Positions 43,063 through 55,720 are shown, numbered from the stretch's first letter. The stretch is DNA of 60,764 nucleotides from Tieghemiomyces parasiticus (GCA_027575765.1 JANBPT010000179.1:1-60764), one strand, 5' to 3'. Notes: generated by a model from the letters alone, not told the origin. Program-made: numbers and translations.

Positions 43063-44961
43063 GTGTTTCCATCCTGGTCCACTGTTTGCGCCATGCTCTC
43101 TTCTTGTCTTGGTGCTAGGCTGGGGCGACACGGCACGGGTTACTCATCCGCTCGCTTGCCCTGTGCCCCCCAAGTAGGCGCTATCCAGCGGCCGCTCGGT
43201 TGGTCCAAAGCACCCTTGGGACCAGTTTTCCGAGCCGATAAGCTACGACGCTCTGTCTCCCGGCTAGCCAGTAGTGTTGACCCTCTCGCTTCGACTCGTA
43301 CCCGACCGTTAGTCGTACCTGTGTTGCTCCGACAAAGTACCCCCACGACTACGGCCTACCCCCCAAGCAGCTCTCACCAGCGCCGCGTCCTAACCGTTAC
43401 GCGCTCTGTCCTCCACGCCGGCCATAGTCACGGCCACCACGACCACGGCCACGGCGCAGGTACGGAAGAGGCCCAGCAGCTCCTCCGGGCCTTCAGCAAC
43501 TACAACGATCCGGGCTCGCGTATCACGCTGATCGGTATGGCCACTAACGTGCTACTCACAGTCGTAAAAGGGGTCGGCGGCTGGGCTACCCATTCGGCTT
43601 CGTTGCTGGCCGATGCGGCCCATTCGCTTAGCGACCTGATGGGTGATTTAGTTACCTTGTTTACGTTCAAAATGGCCCGACGGCCAGCTGATCGCAAGTA
43701 TCCCTTCGGCTATGGTAAGTGGTGTTATTGTGGACATCTAAAAACCACCGCTGTCAAAACAAAAAGGCAAACCACAACCAAAAATCTCCGTGGTATCTGA
43801 GATGGTGCCAGGATGTGTGTGTGTGTGTATGGCCATTAAAATTCACATTGGCGACGCTTGTCACCTTCAATTAACTATATCCACTACCATGCTAACCAAA
43901 TGGTCTGATCTTCACCGACGTCCCCTGTAACTCGAATTCCATTTGACGCCTGAAACGGCTTGTTTTGCTTTATTCCAGGTCGTTTCGAACCTATCGGCAC
44001 TCTGAGCGTCTCGGGGTTCCTTATCGCTACATCGATCGGCATCGGCCACCACTCGCTCGAACTCCTCTACCCGCTGCTTCCGGATGTCTCCATACATCTT
44101 CACACACTATTCCCTAACCTCAGCGCTGAATTTATTGAGAGGGTACGACAGGTCTGCCTCGACACCCTCACCCTACTTGGCCAGTACCTCCCTTCAGCCC
44201 ATGATCACCACGCGGGTACCGCACACGCCGTAGTGGATAGCGCTACGGCTACCGCCGGGGGAAATGGGACGCCAACTCCCCTTCATTCCAGCGCCCTCTG
44301 GTTCGTAGGTATCTCGGTCGTTGCCAAGGAAGCCCTCTACCAGGCCACGATGCGGGTCGGCCTCCGCCTCAACAGCCAGGTTCTGGTAGCCAACGCTTGG
44401 CACCACCGGAGCGACGCCTACTCGAGTCTCATTGCTGCGGCGGCCATTCTGGGCTCCCGCCTCGGCATGCCTATTCTCGACCCGCTGGGCGGGCTCGTGG
44501 TAGCCGTCGTGCTCGCCAAAAACGGAGCGAGCGTCGGGTGGGAGGCCCTTCAGGAACTCGTGGACCGCGCGGCAGAATCGACGGCTAAGGTTACCGATCA
44601 GGTAGAAAACTTGCTGAAAGGTAAGGACGACAATTTAGATGGTAGGGACGGCGAGGCGGGAGCAAGGACGCTAGCAACGGAAGAAGCGGCCATGCAGGCC
44701 CGGGCGTTCTTGAGTGAGTGCTGTGAGCTGGCTGGTGTCAAGGCCCAAAGGAACGGTCCGCATTACCGTATCCGCGTTGTCTACCGGGTTCACCACCAGC
44801 CAGACGGGAGGATGGTGGGTGGTGCGGCCGCACATACCACTGGTACCGTATCGACCTTACTTGCCGCCCAGACTCTGGTGCAGCAGAGGATTCGTGACGA
44901 GGTGAAGAACGTTCAGGAAGTGGTCGTGATTTGGGAACCGACGAAACAGGGTGATTATTGA
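43063..44961 (+). CDS. Cation diffusion facilitator, probably mitochondrial (MMT1/2-like), two exons
   Basis: CDF proteins export divalent metal in exchange for protons. Exons are 43063-43714 and 43979-44961, over intron 43715-43978 (donor GTAAGT, acceptor CCAG), giving YPFGYGRFEPIGTLSVSGF at the join and a product of 544 residues. The first metal site reads ADAAHSLSD (HxxxD), the second WHHRSDAYSS (HxxxD), as expected for helices II and V. A His-rich stretch HAGHSHGHHDHGHG lies before helix I. The Arg/Ser-rich first 120 residues look like a mitochondrial targeting sequence, and HSLSDLMGDLVTLFTFK fits the MMT1/MMT2 branch, which moves iron in yeast; the metal here is inference. An in-frame ATG at 43093 is an alternative start. 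The intron has a (GT)n run near 43815. Confidence 0.88.
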
Positions 44962-44992
44962 AGCAACGGAGCCCGATAAGCCTGTCGACATC

Positions 44993-44998
44993 AATAAA
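44993..44998 (+). promoter_or_regulatory. Poly(A) signal of the CDF gene
   Basis: AATAAA lies 32 bp after the stop codon and fits 3' end formation of this gene. Confidence 0.5.
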
Positions 44999-45911
44999 GT
45001 TGATGTGTTAAAACCCTATGGTCTATGCAAGACCGAAATATCCCTAGTCCCTTCTCTACCAGTCTAACTCCCCCCCCCCTCCTGTCGCTGTTATTATACT
45101 ACAAAGATTGCGATCATTCAACGTTATACTTTTATGGGCACGATAAATAAGAGACAGAAAATGCCATCACGGGTCAAAGTGAGTCTGATGGACGCCACCT
45201 TCCTATCAAGGCCAGATTAGTACCTATATGGCTGGCCCATGCTGGGCCTACAAGTTTAACAAACGGCTCGTAGAAGGGATTAGAGTTAGAAGAAACTATG
45301 GGCTACACGTTGCGCCATACTGGGCTCTTGATTTCTATAGCTTCAGCGATGGTCTGCTCAATCATATCTACGTTGTTATTTAGAGACTGGCTGGTTTGGG
45401 ACCTCTTTCCGTCGCTAGGTACAAATTGCTACGATCAAGGGCCGACGCCCGGGACGAATTGATTGTCGTGGCAGATTCATACCCTAGGTGACAAGAAACA
45501 CACCGTTGGTTGGTGGGGGTAGACTCCTCCAGTGCCCCCCCCTTCTCCTCCTCCTCCCGATACTCTAGTTGTCATCCTACCTTTCATGTCGATATGATGC
45601 CAAGGATATCGTACACGTTCAACGACAACCACGGCAACCTCTTGAACATCAGCATGCACGCCCAGTGCTAATATAGTTTAGCCTACTCATGGGCCGTGGT
45701 CGGTGAGCCGACGTAGAGGCGAAGGTTTAGCTTGGTGGCCACCCTTTGTTACTCCCCTTTGCTAGTTATTCTGGGCCAGTGGTCCGTCCATCCAATTCAC
45801 TGCGATTCAGTCGAACAAGGTCCCCTTCCAAAAACGAGTGTGGCCGAGGGGCCCTAGTACTAAATAGACTTGGCTAGGCAGCCTATTGGTGGCTAGGGTA
45901 TCTATCGAATT

Positions 45912-45967
45912 GCCCCTCCCCCTCCTCCCCCTCCTCCTCCTCCTCCTCCTCCTCCTTCTCCTCTCCC
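45912..45967. repeat. (CTC)n microsatellite
   Basis: Imperfect CCT/CTC tract with eight or more uninterrupted triplets in the centre and C-rich edges. Confidence 0.8.
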
Positions 45968-46937
45968 TTGATACGGCCCACCAAGTCTGGACAGTGTTAT
46001 GGTGTCCGTCAGGCGCTCGGATTCGTCAGTTCCTGGGTCATCGAGTGCTTCAACACATTTTACACTACGCAATGCGCTATAATTGCAGCGGCTAGAGCGC
46101 TTGAATCGAGGGTTACCTGGTTTACTCGAGACCAAATCACAGCCCAGGTGAGACTCTGAAAACTAACCAAAAGAGGTTGGCTCGGCGCCAATAACCCACC
46201 ATAATACCCATCTAGATTGAATAATAAACCAGCCCACTTTCGTTCACGGCTCGTTGAGAATACCGTAGTTGAGCTAGACATCAATCCTCCCGTAACGCTC
46301 ATCCCTCATCGGAGAGCTTCCCTGGAGGTATCTCTTACGCCAATGCCAGGCAATACTACAAGAACTCAGTGTGCGCATAAAAGTACGCTATTGTTCAGTA
46401 GGCACATGGCACCCGACAGAGCTATTTAAGCGGCTAAAGTTACTTTAACTCATGCTACCTTAAGGCACGGCATGACAGTTAGAGTATGATCCTTGCTTAG
46501 CGGTATACTACCCCTACAAACCTATCACTAAAGTGTCACATCGATGGCACTGTAAGTAAGTTATTACACGCGTCGACAATCCAGCGTTACCATACTATAT
46601 TGTCCAACCAACTGCTGGCAGTCTTGATGGCCACCTTAATACACTCCCCCTCCCTAGCCCAAGCGATAGCCACCTCTCCCCAATTGATCCGAAATATTAT
46701 GGGTTTCTACTTTATAGGAATAGCAGGTACTAAGAGTTATATGTGAAAGAAATCGAGGCGGTGGTCAGAAGGCAGGTGCTATACGCAGCAGATGAACCGT
46801 CCGCATGGTGAAGAGCCAGGCGAAAGGTATGGTAAACATACACCACAACGACATAGTATGGAGCCGTGGTAACAGGAATTGGGCAGTACAAACGGAATAA
46901 TAAAAGAACAGGAGAGCGACACGAAGTGCCGCTTCAC

Positions 46938-48400
46938 CTAATCCAACAGGGTGACTTCGTGGAACATGCGCCCAGCCACCTCGCGTGTCTGGCCGTCGAT
47001 GGTGATTGTTGCCGTCGCCTCATCGAACCACTCGTAAATGTACGGCTTGGTGATGAGGGCCTCAATGATCTTGCGGAGGAGGTAGGGCACCTGGCGCAGA
47101 ATATTAAGCTTCACGATGAGCCGGGTGGGACGGACTTTGATTTGGGCGGTGAACGGCTTGTCGCCGTCGAGGGTACGGCCCTCCCAGATGTACTCGACGT
47201 GCTGGGCGATTTCGTAACCCGTCTCGGGGTCGCGTTCAAATTGGCTCGCGTCCACGTGGCTCTCGTGGGTCACCGCGGCCACCCGATCGCCTAGCGTCAG
47301 GGCACCCTTGTTGACCCGTACCTTACCATGCTTGTCGGTCGTGATGAACTGTAACATGTTGAGGCCCACGTCCTCCCCGACAAAGTAAGCAAAATTCCAC
47401 CGCTGCGATACTGTATAGGGCTTCATGTCCGAGTGGGCGTGGATGAACATACCCCGACCGGTCATGTCGAAGGACTGGCCACCTTTAATCTTGATGGAAC
47501 CTTGAACTGCGGCCGCTGGCAGGTAAACGTGCTTGATATAGTTGTTGGTCTGGCCCGCAGCGGGGCCATCTAGCGGTGACTGGTTGCCCATGTAGAAGCA
47601 ACCGGCGTCGCCCACCTTGTAGCCCTCATTGGTCAGTTGGAAAGACAAGTGACCTTGCAGGTCAGACCCGCCGTCCAGTACCACCTCCACCGTAGCGACT
47701 TGCGGCGATCCCGTCGGGTTGCTTGATAGTGAGTTCTTAATGGTCAGACCCTTGCAGCTAGCGGAGAGGCGATCTTTGGACAGAGTGATCTTGCCACCGT
47801 TAAACGTTTGGAAAATCGGGGTGGTGCCGTTGGAGAAGGCGGCGTTGACCTCGACAGTGGTGATGATACTGGACCGTAGGGGGGGGGGCCAAGAGCAAGA
47901 AAAGGTAGGGGGGAAACTATGGAGGTTAGGGGGGAGGCTGGCGACAGGTTCACCCAGGGAAAAGTAGGCCCGTACAAGGAGAGTGTGCGTGTTGTGTGGT
48001 ACACCAAGGCATTAGTGCTGTCCGTCTAACCTACCCAACATTGGCCCAGGCAAGCTGGAAGAAACCGGCCACGCCGCCGTCAGTGTTAAAGTAGAAGGTT
48101 TGGGTCTCGGACCCGGTGCCGCTGGCCGTCCATTTCAAGTCATCGGCCGTGACGGCGGTGAAGGGTGCTACGCAGGCGGTGGGCAGTGGTAGAGGGGGGG
48201 AGTGATAGAACGTAGCAGAATGGATGCGTCAGCCATTCGCGTTCTTTTCCAGGGAACCGAGTAGCTTGCAATGGTTGACAGATAGTCAAGACACTTGGTT
48301 CTGCGACTTGGCATTTCCTTGCTGGCACCGCATGGATGGTACCTCCGTGCCAGGCTTCCGAGCAATAGGTTTACATCGCTGACCACCTACTCTGAGACAT
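46938..48400 (-). CDS. SVF1: Survival factor Svf1, three exons with a 10-nt first exon
   Basis: Svf1 is a lipocalin-like protein that supports survival under oxidative and cold stress and has been linked to ceramide transport. Exons (minus) are 48391-48400, 48035-48167 and 46938-47868; all phases agree and the product has 357 residues, near the length of many fungal Svf1 proteins. The first exon holds only three full codons (Met-Ser-Gln) and one base. Donors of both introns are GTAGGT; acceptors are GTAG and CCAG. Exon 2 encodes TADDLKWTASGTGSETQTFY, the family's opening block. Exon 3 has GQSFDMTGRGMFIHAHSDMKPYTVSQRWNFAYF, again typical of Svf1. The tiny first exon is inferred from frame and consensus, and another start is possible; exons 2 and 3 are secure. 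Confidence 0.9.
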
Positions 48401-49764
48401 GGCGGTGTATGGTAGGTAGATGAGCGAGTTATGATGATAGGTGGAATGATGGCCAATTAGGCAGGAGACGAGCAAGGTAAGGGTATAGAGTCCTGAAAGA
48501 ATGGGAGGGGAGGTTTCCTAAAGAAGTAGGGTTGGTTAACAAGTCGAAAAGGGGATGGGTAAGACAGACAGGAGTAGACCTAGGGAACTGGCCATATCAG
48601 GTTGTGGGGACTGTACTCACAGCGAAAAGGGGAGGAGGAGGAGGAAGGCGGGATGGCGCGTAACGGAACTCCGCCACCAATGATGGGTACTTTTAAATCA
48701 CAAGTGGGCCGCAGAGGATTCCCTGGTTTGTGGGATTTTCAAGTCCCTTATGCCCTTTGTGGCGCGGTCCCTGCTAATGAACGCCTGGCTTAAGTAAGAG
48801 TGCAGACGCGGAGAGGCTACGTGTTCCCTTGCCTGGCGATTTGTCTGCACCCCACATGTATACGCAAGTGTGAGAAGACGGCCGTGTTTGGGCCTAGTCA
48901 AATGGCGGGGAAGAGGTTGATGTGGACTCCAGACTGTTACATTGGAGGATTAAGATAGTGGGATAGACAGGTCAGCAACGAGCTGGGAGCTAGCCATCAC
49001 CCGGCCAAGGATGCACACTGGCCAACATAGCTGCTGCGCTCTGAGGTGACCTCCTCCCCTGCAAGGTTGGCGGCCCTCTACGGCCGCCCTATTCAGGATA
49101 GATAACCTCTCTTCAACTGTCGACCATACGATCGAACTGCCAAGCCTGCTGGTTGTAACCACTAGCTACCAATCGCGACATATGAATTCACATGGCCTGA
49201 CAGTTGAACCTCCCCCCCCACCTGCTTGACTTGGAAGGTCAATCAATACACCCGTTCCTAGATGGTGACAATTGACAAGGGAGACGGCTGGAGGGGGAGG
49301 GGGGGGGCAAATGATCGAACCCAAGCCCTCACCAGACACGGCCGGGGCTCGTGTTTCATCTAACCCGGCTGGAAAGACGACCTCGCGTTTAGATAGTTTC
49401 ACCCCCTAGCCCTTTCCTTTACGAGGGTAAAATGGTATCGCCCCCACCCAACACAGCCGCCGCCTTCTTAGCTACTGGTGCGAAAGAAGGCGGGGAGGGT
49501 GTCCAGCTGGACTTTCAAGTGCCGTTGCCTGTCAGGCTCTCAACGTTAACAGGGCGAACCCGGATGATATACCGATTGTACTGTATTATGTTGGCCACGT
49601 GTGGCACCTGGGGGCAATGGGAATGAAAATGAAAACAGAAATGTAAGTGTAAATACGGATAGATACGTGTGGGAGAACATGGGGGTACACCCGACAATAG
49701 AAGGGGATGTTACGCGGCAAAGACAAGTCGGATGCTTCTTCGGATACTTCGTTAGGGGGAACTT
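48401..49764. other. Intergenic region with tRNA-like fragments
   Basis: It has no coding gene. On the minus strand, two stretches read like degenerate tRNA T-arm/B-box sequences (near 49125 and 49315), the first with an A-box-like motif too close by; neither forms a full cloverleaf. A C-run lies near 49211. Confidence 0.4.
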
Positions 49765-51018
49765 CTAGGCCGCGGGGGTATCAGTGACCTGCACGGCACG
49801 CTCGAGGGCCTGGCTAACGTCCTGCAGCAGATCCTGGGTGTCCTCGACACCGACCGAAAGACGGATCAGGTTGTCAGTGATACCCAGCACAGCGCGGTCT
49901 TCGGGGCTGACGGAACCGTGGGTCATGAGGACGGGCAGTTCGCACAGGCTCTCGACACCGCCCAGACTCTCGGCAAGGGTGAAGAGCTGGACGCTCTGGA
50001 GGAACCGGTCGGCGGTTTGAAGGTCACCACGGATCCGGAACGTGACCATTCCGCCGAACCCGCGCTGCTGCCGCTGGGCCAGCTCGTACTGCGGGTGGGA
50101 AGGCAGACCTGGGTAAATGACATTCTCAACGAGCGGGGAAGCCTCAAGCAGGGCCGCGACGGCCAGAGCGTTCTCTTCGTGCTGGCGCATCCGCAGGTGC
50201 AGCGTCTTGAGCCCACGATGGGCCATGAAGCAATCAAACGGGGCGGGCACGGCACCAATGGCGTTCTGCAGGAACTTGAGCTTATCATACACCTGCGTGT
50301 CATTCATAGCGGCCACGCCGAGCACCACATCCGAGTGGCCGTTGATGTACTTGGTGCACGAGTGAACGACCAGGTCAGCGCCCAGATCCAGCGGGTTCTG
50401 GAAGTAGGGTGACAGGAAGGTGTTGTCAACCACCAGCAGGGCACCGTACTCGTGGGCAATATCGGCAACGGCGCGAATGTCGACCAGGCGCAGCGTGGGG
50501 TTGGTCGGGGTCTCGATCCACACCATCCGCGTGTTCTCCTGCATCACGTTGCGCAGGTTCTCGGCGTCGAGAAGGTCCACGAAGGTGGCCTTCACGCCCG
50601 AGGCCGGGGCCACCTTGGTGAAGTACCGGTAGGTACCACCGTATACGTCGTTCACGGACACCACATGGGAGCCGCCGGGCAGCATGCTGATGACCGACGA
50701 GGTGGTGGCTGAGCCGGACGAGAAGGCCAGGGCGTACTTGGCATGCTCGAGGGCGGCGATGGCGGTCTCAAAGTCGGCCCGGTTGGGGTTGCCCGACCGG
50801 GAGTATTCGAAGCCGTTATGCACGCCCACCGCCGACTGCTTGTAGGTGGTTGACAGGGAAAGGGCCGGAATCACGGCGCCTGTATGGGGGTCCGGCTGCT
50901 GCCCGGCATGGATGGCCAGGGTGCCGAAGGAATATTTGGACGGGGCCGGGCCAGGGGCGGGGGTGGCGGGGCCGGCGGGCGCCGAAGTACCATTGGTGGT
51001 GGAGGTCACGACCGTCAT
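49765..51018 (-). CDS. CYS3: Cystathionine gamma-lyase
   Basis: This PLP enzyme splits cystathionine into cysteine, 2-oxobutyrate and ammonia, the last step of reverse transsulfuration in the cytosol. The 417-residue protein starts with a Pro/Ala/Thr-rich leader (1-25), then FGTLAIHAGQQPDPHTGAV, which corresponds to the FAT-x-AIHVGQEP block of the family. YSRSGNPNR binds the PLP phosphate, and SCTKYINGHSDV carries the Schiff-base lysine, Lys223. VIYPGLPSHPQYELA and ESLGGVESL are further family marks. No intron is seen. The frame is open upstream to a GTG; the first ATG is at 51018. Cystathionine gamma-synthase is a close relative, but the overall pattern and fungal length favour the lyase. 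A TATATATAA (minus strand) lies near 51375-51383, some 360 bp upstream. Confidence 0.92.
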   Translation of the reverse strand: MTVVTSTTNGTSAPAGPATPAPGPAPSKYSFGTLAIHAGQQPDPHTGAVIPALSLSTTYKQSAVGVHNGFEYSRSGNPNRADFETAIAALEHAKYALAFSSGSATTSSVISMLPGGSHVVSVNDVYGGTYRYFTKVAPASGVKATFVDLLDAENLRNVMQENTRMVWIETPTNPTLRLVDIRAVADIAHEYGALLVVDNTFLSPYFQNPLDLGADLVVHSCTKYINGHSDVVLGVAAMNDTQVYDKLKFLQNAIGAVPAPFDCFMAHRGLKTLHLRMRQHEENALAVAALLEASPLVENVIYPGLPSHPQYELAQRQQRGFGGMVTFRIRGDLQTADRFLQSVQLFTLAESLGGVESLCELPVLMTHGSVSPEDRAVLGITDNLIRLSVGVEDTQDLLQDVSQALERAVQVTDTPAA

Positions 51019-54000
51019 GGTGAAGTATAAGGGCTGGTGGCTGGGTGGGAGATGTACAAAGATGGAGGTGGGTGTCGCCACGCGATCAGGAAAGGCACGG
51101 GATGTATTCCGAGCAGGCGGTAGCTGGAGGCCGAGGCGTAGGGACTGCGGCGGTCAAAACTGTCGCGGGCGAGGTGTTTGCGCGGAAACGAGCAGAAGGG
51201 CTGCAAATTCAAAGGGGTGCCGCCGTTCAACTTGAAAGGTTGGGGTGACGTGAGGTGTAAAGGCGAGTAAAATAGAGATAGTAGGTGAGTAGTAAGGCAC
51301 CGCTAGAATGGAAAAGTGGCCAGCAGAGAGGAATGATGTGAGTGACCAGTTTATGGGAACGGGTGACCGATGGATTATATATACCAGGGCTCGGCAGTCT
51401 CAGTTGGTTTTTTTATACGAAGAGCCAGGCCGCGTGGGGAGGTCTGGCGGCCAATTAAGGATGGCGTTCGGAACCGGAGAGCCTTAGTAAGCAGCACACT
51501 CGCCCAAGGGGCATTATTTTTTTTTTTCCTTCAGGCTACTGTGGGAAATAGCGCCCACGAATATACAGAAATAGAGATAGGCACTCTACGCAGTCGTACA
51601 TAGGGATGGAAGAATGGCCGGCGGTGGCGGATGGCGGCAATTGGATCGGGAAACAAATAAGGCAGCGTGGTTTCTCGGCAGTAGTTGGCTTAAAAGGGTC
51701 AGCGGGCGGGTTAGGTGAGTGGGTGGAGGTTGAGCACGGATAGGCCGGATTTGAAGGCCCCAAGGTTGCAAATCTGCAGGAAAGGTGATTAGTGCCCTCC
51801 ACCTGGACACTGTGGTCCGCAGGGAAACGGAGCGGAGCGAGGAGGCTTAGGCATTGGACTCTGATCACGCAATCTCAGGCTGAAACCGCAGCTCGCTTCC
51901 CCTCATCATTCCCCTCCCCCACTCCTGGACCGCGCTGGCTGCCCGCCAACAGAGCATGGTGAAGTGCGTGAAAGCTAGACTGGCCATGGATGCGGCTGGG
52001 GCCGGCCCATTTGTTCAGGACGCCTGGTAAGCACCAGGGATCTACCCAGCACCGCAAAATCAATCTTTGGAACTCTGTGCTGCGCCCGATGCTCGAGGGT
52101 AGTTCCGGGCAGAGGGCGGAGTTAAATGAGCCTGATGACTAATTCTCCTAAAAGCCTTCTGACTGCGTCGTGGAGAGTGAGCCGGCAATGGATGGCGTGT
52201 GCAGTGCAGTCAGTGTCCCCTATGTATTACAAACCCTGTTGAGCGTGTCATCGTGGCGGCGGGCAGGGGCACTAGGTCAGCCGCCATCAAGGTGGCCGGG
52301 CGGGTGATCGAAAAAAATAGCGTGCACTGAAACCTTACTGTCTCCCTTCTTCATTAGTTGGAATTGGCGCAAGCTACCTGGAGCCATTGTACGCTTTGGA
52401 AGAGCAGCGGGAGGGAGGAGGGCGTCATGGGCTGGCAGGCCTGTGGCTGACAAGGACACCCGAGCTGTGGGGTTTGGCGGCACCCTCTGCCCGAATCAAT
52501 ACCCACGGATTGTGGGTTTGTCAGATTTAGCGTGAAACGGGGCATCTAGCCCCCAGCAGTCTAGCTGGTAACAGTCGCGCCGCCTGCCAACTGGTCGGCT
52601 CTCTTTTTTACAACCCGCCGCCGATAACACTCGAAGTTAGTCGAAAAGACTGAGCGGCGCAAAGCAGGCTACAAATCGATTCCTGCTGAACAGTTAGGGT
52701 GAAGTCCCGGGGGTTCCATTGGCTTAAAAACGGTAATGAAACGAGGGGGGTAAAGTACCTGTCTCCCCCCAGCACCCCTGAAAGCCAGATGAGAGCACAC
52801 TACGGCCGACGTAAGGGAGGAGAGGAGGTAAATCACTACTGATGGTGAGAAGTATGCAAGTTTTTTTTTTCTGGCCGAAGGAAATCACTAACGATTGGTG
52901 CTTTATGAGTTGAACCTAATAGGTGACTGGAATCAGATACTCACCGATTGGCCACCGCAAGAGATCCGACGTCGCTCGCTAGTAGGCTAGATATCGTCTC
53001 ATCGCCAGCCAGTCACAGCGGTTCTAGAGAAAGCACATCAATGGCCCCTACAATAAAGGGACTGCTGAAGATCATAAGGGGTTTCTAGTGAGATGTAAAA
53101 GCCGCTACTTCTAGTGTAATCAAAGGCACACACCCCATGCCCTATTTTCAGATGGTTAATCCGTGCGGAGCGACAGGATATCCTACTCTGCTTGACGGCT
53201 GGCTAGGGTGCTGATAGCGCACCCCTTCCGTGTCCCCTCCGGCGCAGTTCTAGGATCAGCCGAGCACACTGGCCGAGTTCGGTTCTTTTTTAGTCAGCAA
53301 AATTCACTCAGCACATGTCATAGGTACGATTTTCCTTGTTGTTACACAGTTATCGAGGGAAATAGACGGCAGTTCACCAGCGGCACGCACATAGTTATGG
53401 GCGAATGTAGACTCACCGGATAATTTGAATCAGGTCGGTCAAATGCAACCGCGATGGGCGAGAGAGAACGAGAGGTAATAGATCCACACCTTCCCACGCC
53501 CGGTCGTTCATTTGTGTCCCCTGACTAATACCCTTATTGGATCCTTGTAGCTCTGCCGATAGGGGGGGGCTACGTCTCCCAGGAAATTGACAGTCACAAC
53601 CGCAGTTTCATTGAAGCAGGGATGCCTGGGGTATTAAGCGAGCCACCCTTCTTTACAGGAGGTCAGGTGGCGGGGTCCACCTGCCTAGGTGGCGTGATAG
53701 ATTTGATACGGCGGTCGGGCTTGCGATGAAGAAACAATATTAACAAAATAGAACCGACGCATTTCTCCCAAAGGCCAGATTGAGTGGAGTGTTTTAGCGG
53801 ATGGCGAGAAGGTTAATATAAAGGCAGCGTGATCAATCGGAAGACAGTGGTGGACGTTACTCCACATAGCATCCACGTGCAGGTAGTATGCGAAGAGTTT
53901 CTTCGGCAGTGCCATTATATATACGGCTACCGCTGTATTGACACAGCTGGATTCCCGATGTAAGTATTCATACCCTGAAGCCCGGTGAGCTCGCTGGAGA

Positions 54001-54771
54001 GCACGTGTCGCAATCCTTTGTTGGGCTATGGATTATAGCAGAGGTGCACATGCTGGCTGGAATCAAACCTTCGGCAGCGTCTATATCACCAGGACAAGCT
54101 ATCAGGCGAGGTCGGCAGGGTACGGTCAGTCGTTTGTGGGGTTTCAGAGTTGCCACCCTCTGACCGGCCATTTTGCAGCCGTTGCCTTACTAGGAAGCCA
54201 TGGGGAAGGTCGTTTTGGTTGGGGATGTTGGAAGGAGTCGTGAGTACCTCCCACTTACTATCATGTACGACGGCCCGAGTGTTAGCTGTGTGACTGCTAA
54301 CCGTGGGAGCTGGCTGTTGACTAAACATTCAAAAGTGTGGAACTTGTTTGATTAAAATGGTTGACAGCGTGACTGCAGAAACTGCCGGGTCATGCTTGTG
54401 GGGGTGGGCTGGTGACCGCCGTTGGCAGGTGAGAGATAGAAAGCCATGGCCCGATATTGGCGGCATTACAATGCATGGACCACGGTGGCAAGGATAACCC
54501 GCGTACCATAGTCACGTTTTGGTGATGTGAAGCAAGTTGGTCTTTTCCGTAGGTTCTCCCTCGCTGGCCTTTGGCGAGACAGAGTTCGTTGAGAATGTAA
54601 GGCATTCAACAGAGTAGTGGTATCACTATAGGTACCTCATAAAGTAATGCCCACCTCAAACTTAAGTGGTCTTTATTTACAATCGTCACCATCACTGCGT
54701 ACAACTTGGTAATCCCTTTCTAGTCAATATCAGACGTTAAAGTAACATGACTGGGGCCTGGTAAGTTCCTA
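51019..54771. other. Gene-poor region
   Basis: Apart from the CYS3 promoter at its left end, these 3.7 kb contain nothing I can recognise: short frames only, no tRNA, no repeat of the families seen elsewhere. A T-run lies at 52861-52870. Confidence 0.45.
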
Positions 54772-55720
54772 TTACCCAATATCCACGACCGCCTCCAGAT
54801 TGTTGAGCTTCTTTCTGCGCAGCCGTCACTTGACTCTGAATGGCCAGACATTGTAGAGGGCCAGGTCAGGGCGGCAGGGAGAGGTTAAAATAATAACTCT
54901 GCTGCCGGAAATGTAGGCCGAGGTGGCTGCACCACAATGTGGTAGTGCATTGTCGTGGTAGAGCAGCAGGGGGTGGCTGTCCAAATTTTCGCGTGCTTTT
55001 GCTCATGTCTAGAACATGGGCACCAACCCACATATTAACTAGTGGTTGGCAGAGATCTTGTCATCCAGGTAAAATAGACTGTCTGAGTAATCTTGGGTAT
55101 AGCACAACCTCTACAGGCCTAGGTTGGACCTGGGCCATTTTTTGGGTGGGGGGGGTACCACCTCCAACCATCAGTGTCGGAAGTGTAACCATAATTGCAT
55201 GCCTATGTCTTGTCATCTGTGACAATGGGATTCAGCAGGTAGTCACTGGCACTATCAAACCAGGAAATCGGAGGTGTAATGCGCCCGCTGGTGGGGCTGG
55301 TTATTGGTGAGGTCATGGGGGAACCCAGAAATTGAAACAGCTGTGTGGCCCCAGGTCCCTGCATAGGCCATTGTGTATTGTACTAGGGGGAGCGTGACAG
55401 GCATGGGCTAGCCGCTCAGCAGTCAGTTGAAGGCCTTTCTCCAACAGTTCCAGAAGTATGGTCCTGTAAAGTTTACCAATGCCATGCAATGGGTGGCAAG
55501 ATCAGGGTTTGCCTTCAAAAGAGTATTGGCCCATATGAAAGCAAACCATCCACCTGCAGGTGGTGACACGGTGAGAGACAGCCAGGCTCTGTAAGCCAAA
55601 CAATTCAGATATAAGATAATCTGCCTTATGGCCCTTGGAATAATAATTGTAAATGAACACCCACACATCATGCCTGGTAAACTTGGGCAGGGTGGGGGGA
55701 TGCAATTTTGGAAGTTGGTA
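54772..55720 (-). pseudogene. Mariner-family (Tc1/mariner) transposase, dead copy
   Basis: Translating the minus strand across several frames gives the blocks of a mariner transposase in the right order: a first helix-turn-helix near 55690-55600 (FTRHDVWVFIYNYYSKGHKA), a second at about 55425-55365 (LTAERLAHACHAPPSTIH, then RDLG), a catalytic-domain start IVTDDKT near 55225 (VTGDE in active copies), YHDNALPH near 54958 (HDNA) and RPDLALYNVWPF near 54870. The last catalytic Asp of the mariner DD34D triad falls on Asn. Stops and frame changes lie between and inside blocks, so no protein can be made. Terminal inverted repeats were not located. Confidence 0.75.

Larger units (their letters stand above)
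44962..46937. other. Intergenic region with a CTC microsatellite
   Basis: It holds no recognised gene over 2 kb. A C/T tract of mostly CTC repeats occupies about 45912-45967; a smaller one lies near 45532-45557. Frames crossing the main tract encode runs of Leu or Gly only and are not genes. Confidence 0.5.

Noticed and set aside
45886..46135. Open frames across the CTC tract (poly-Leu or poly-Gly)
   Set aside because: They are produced by the microsatellite itself.
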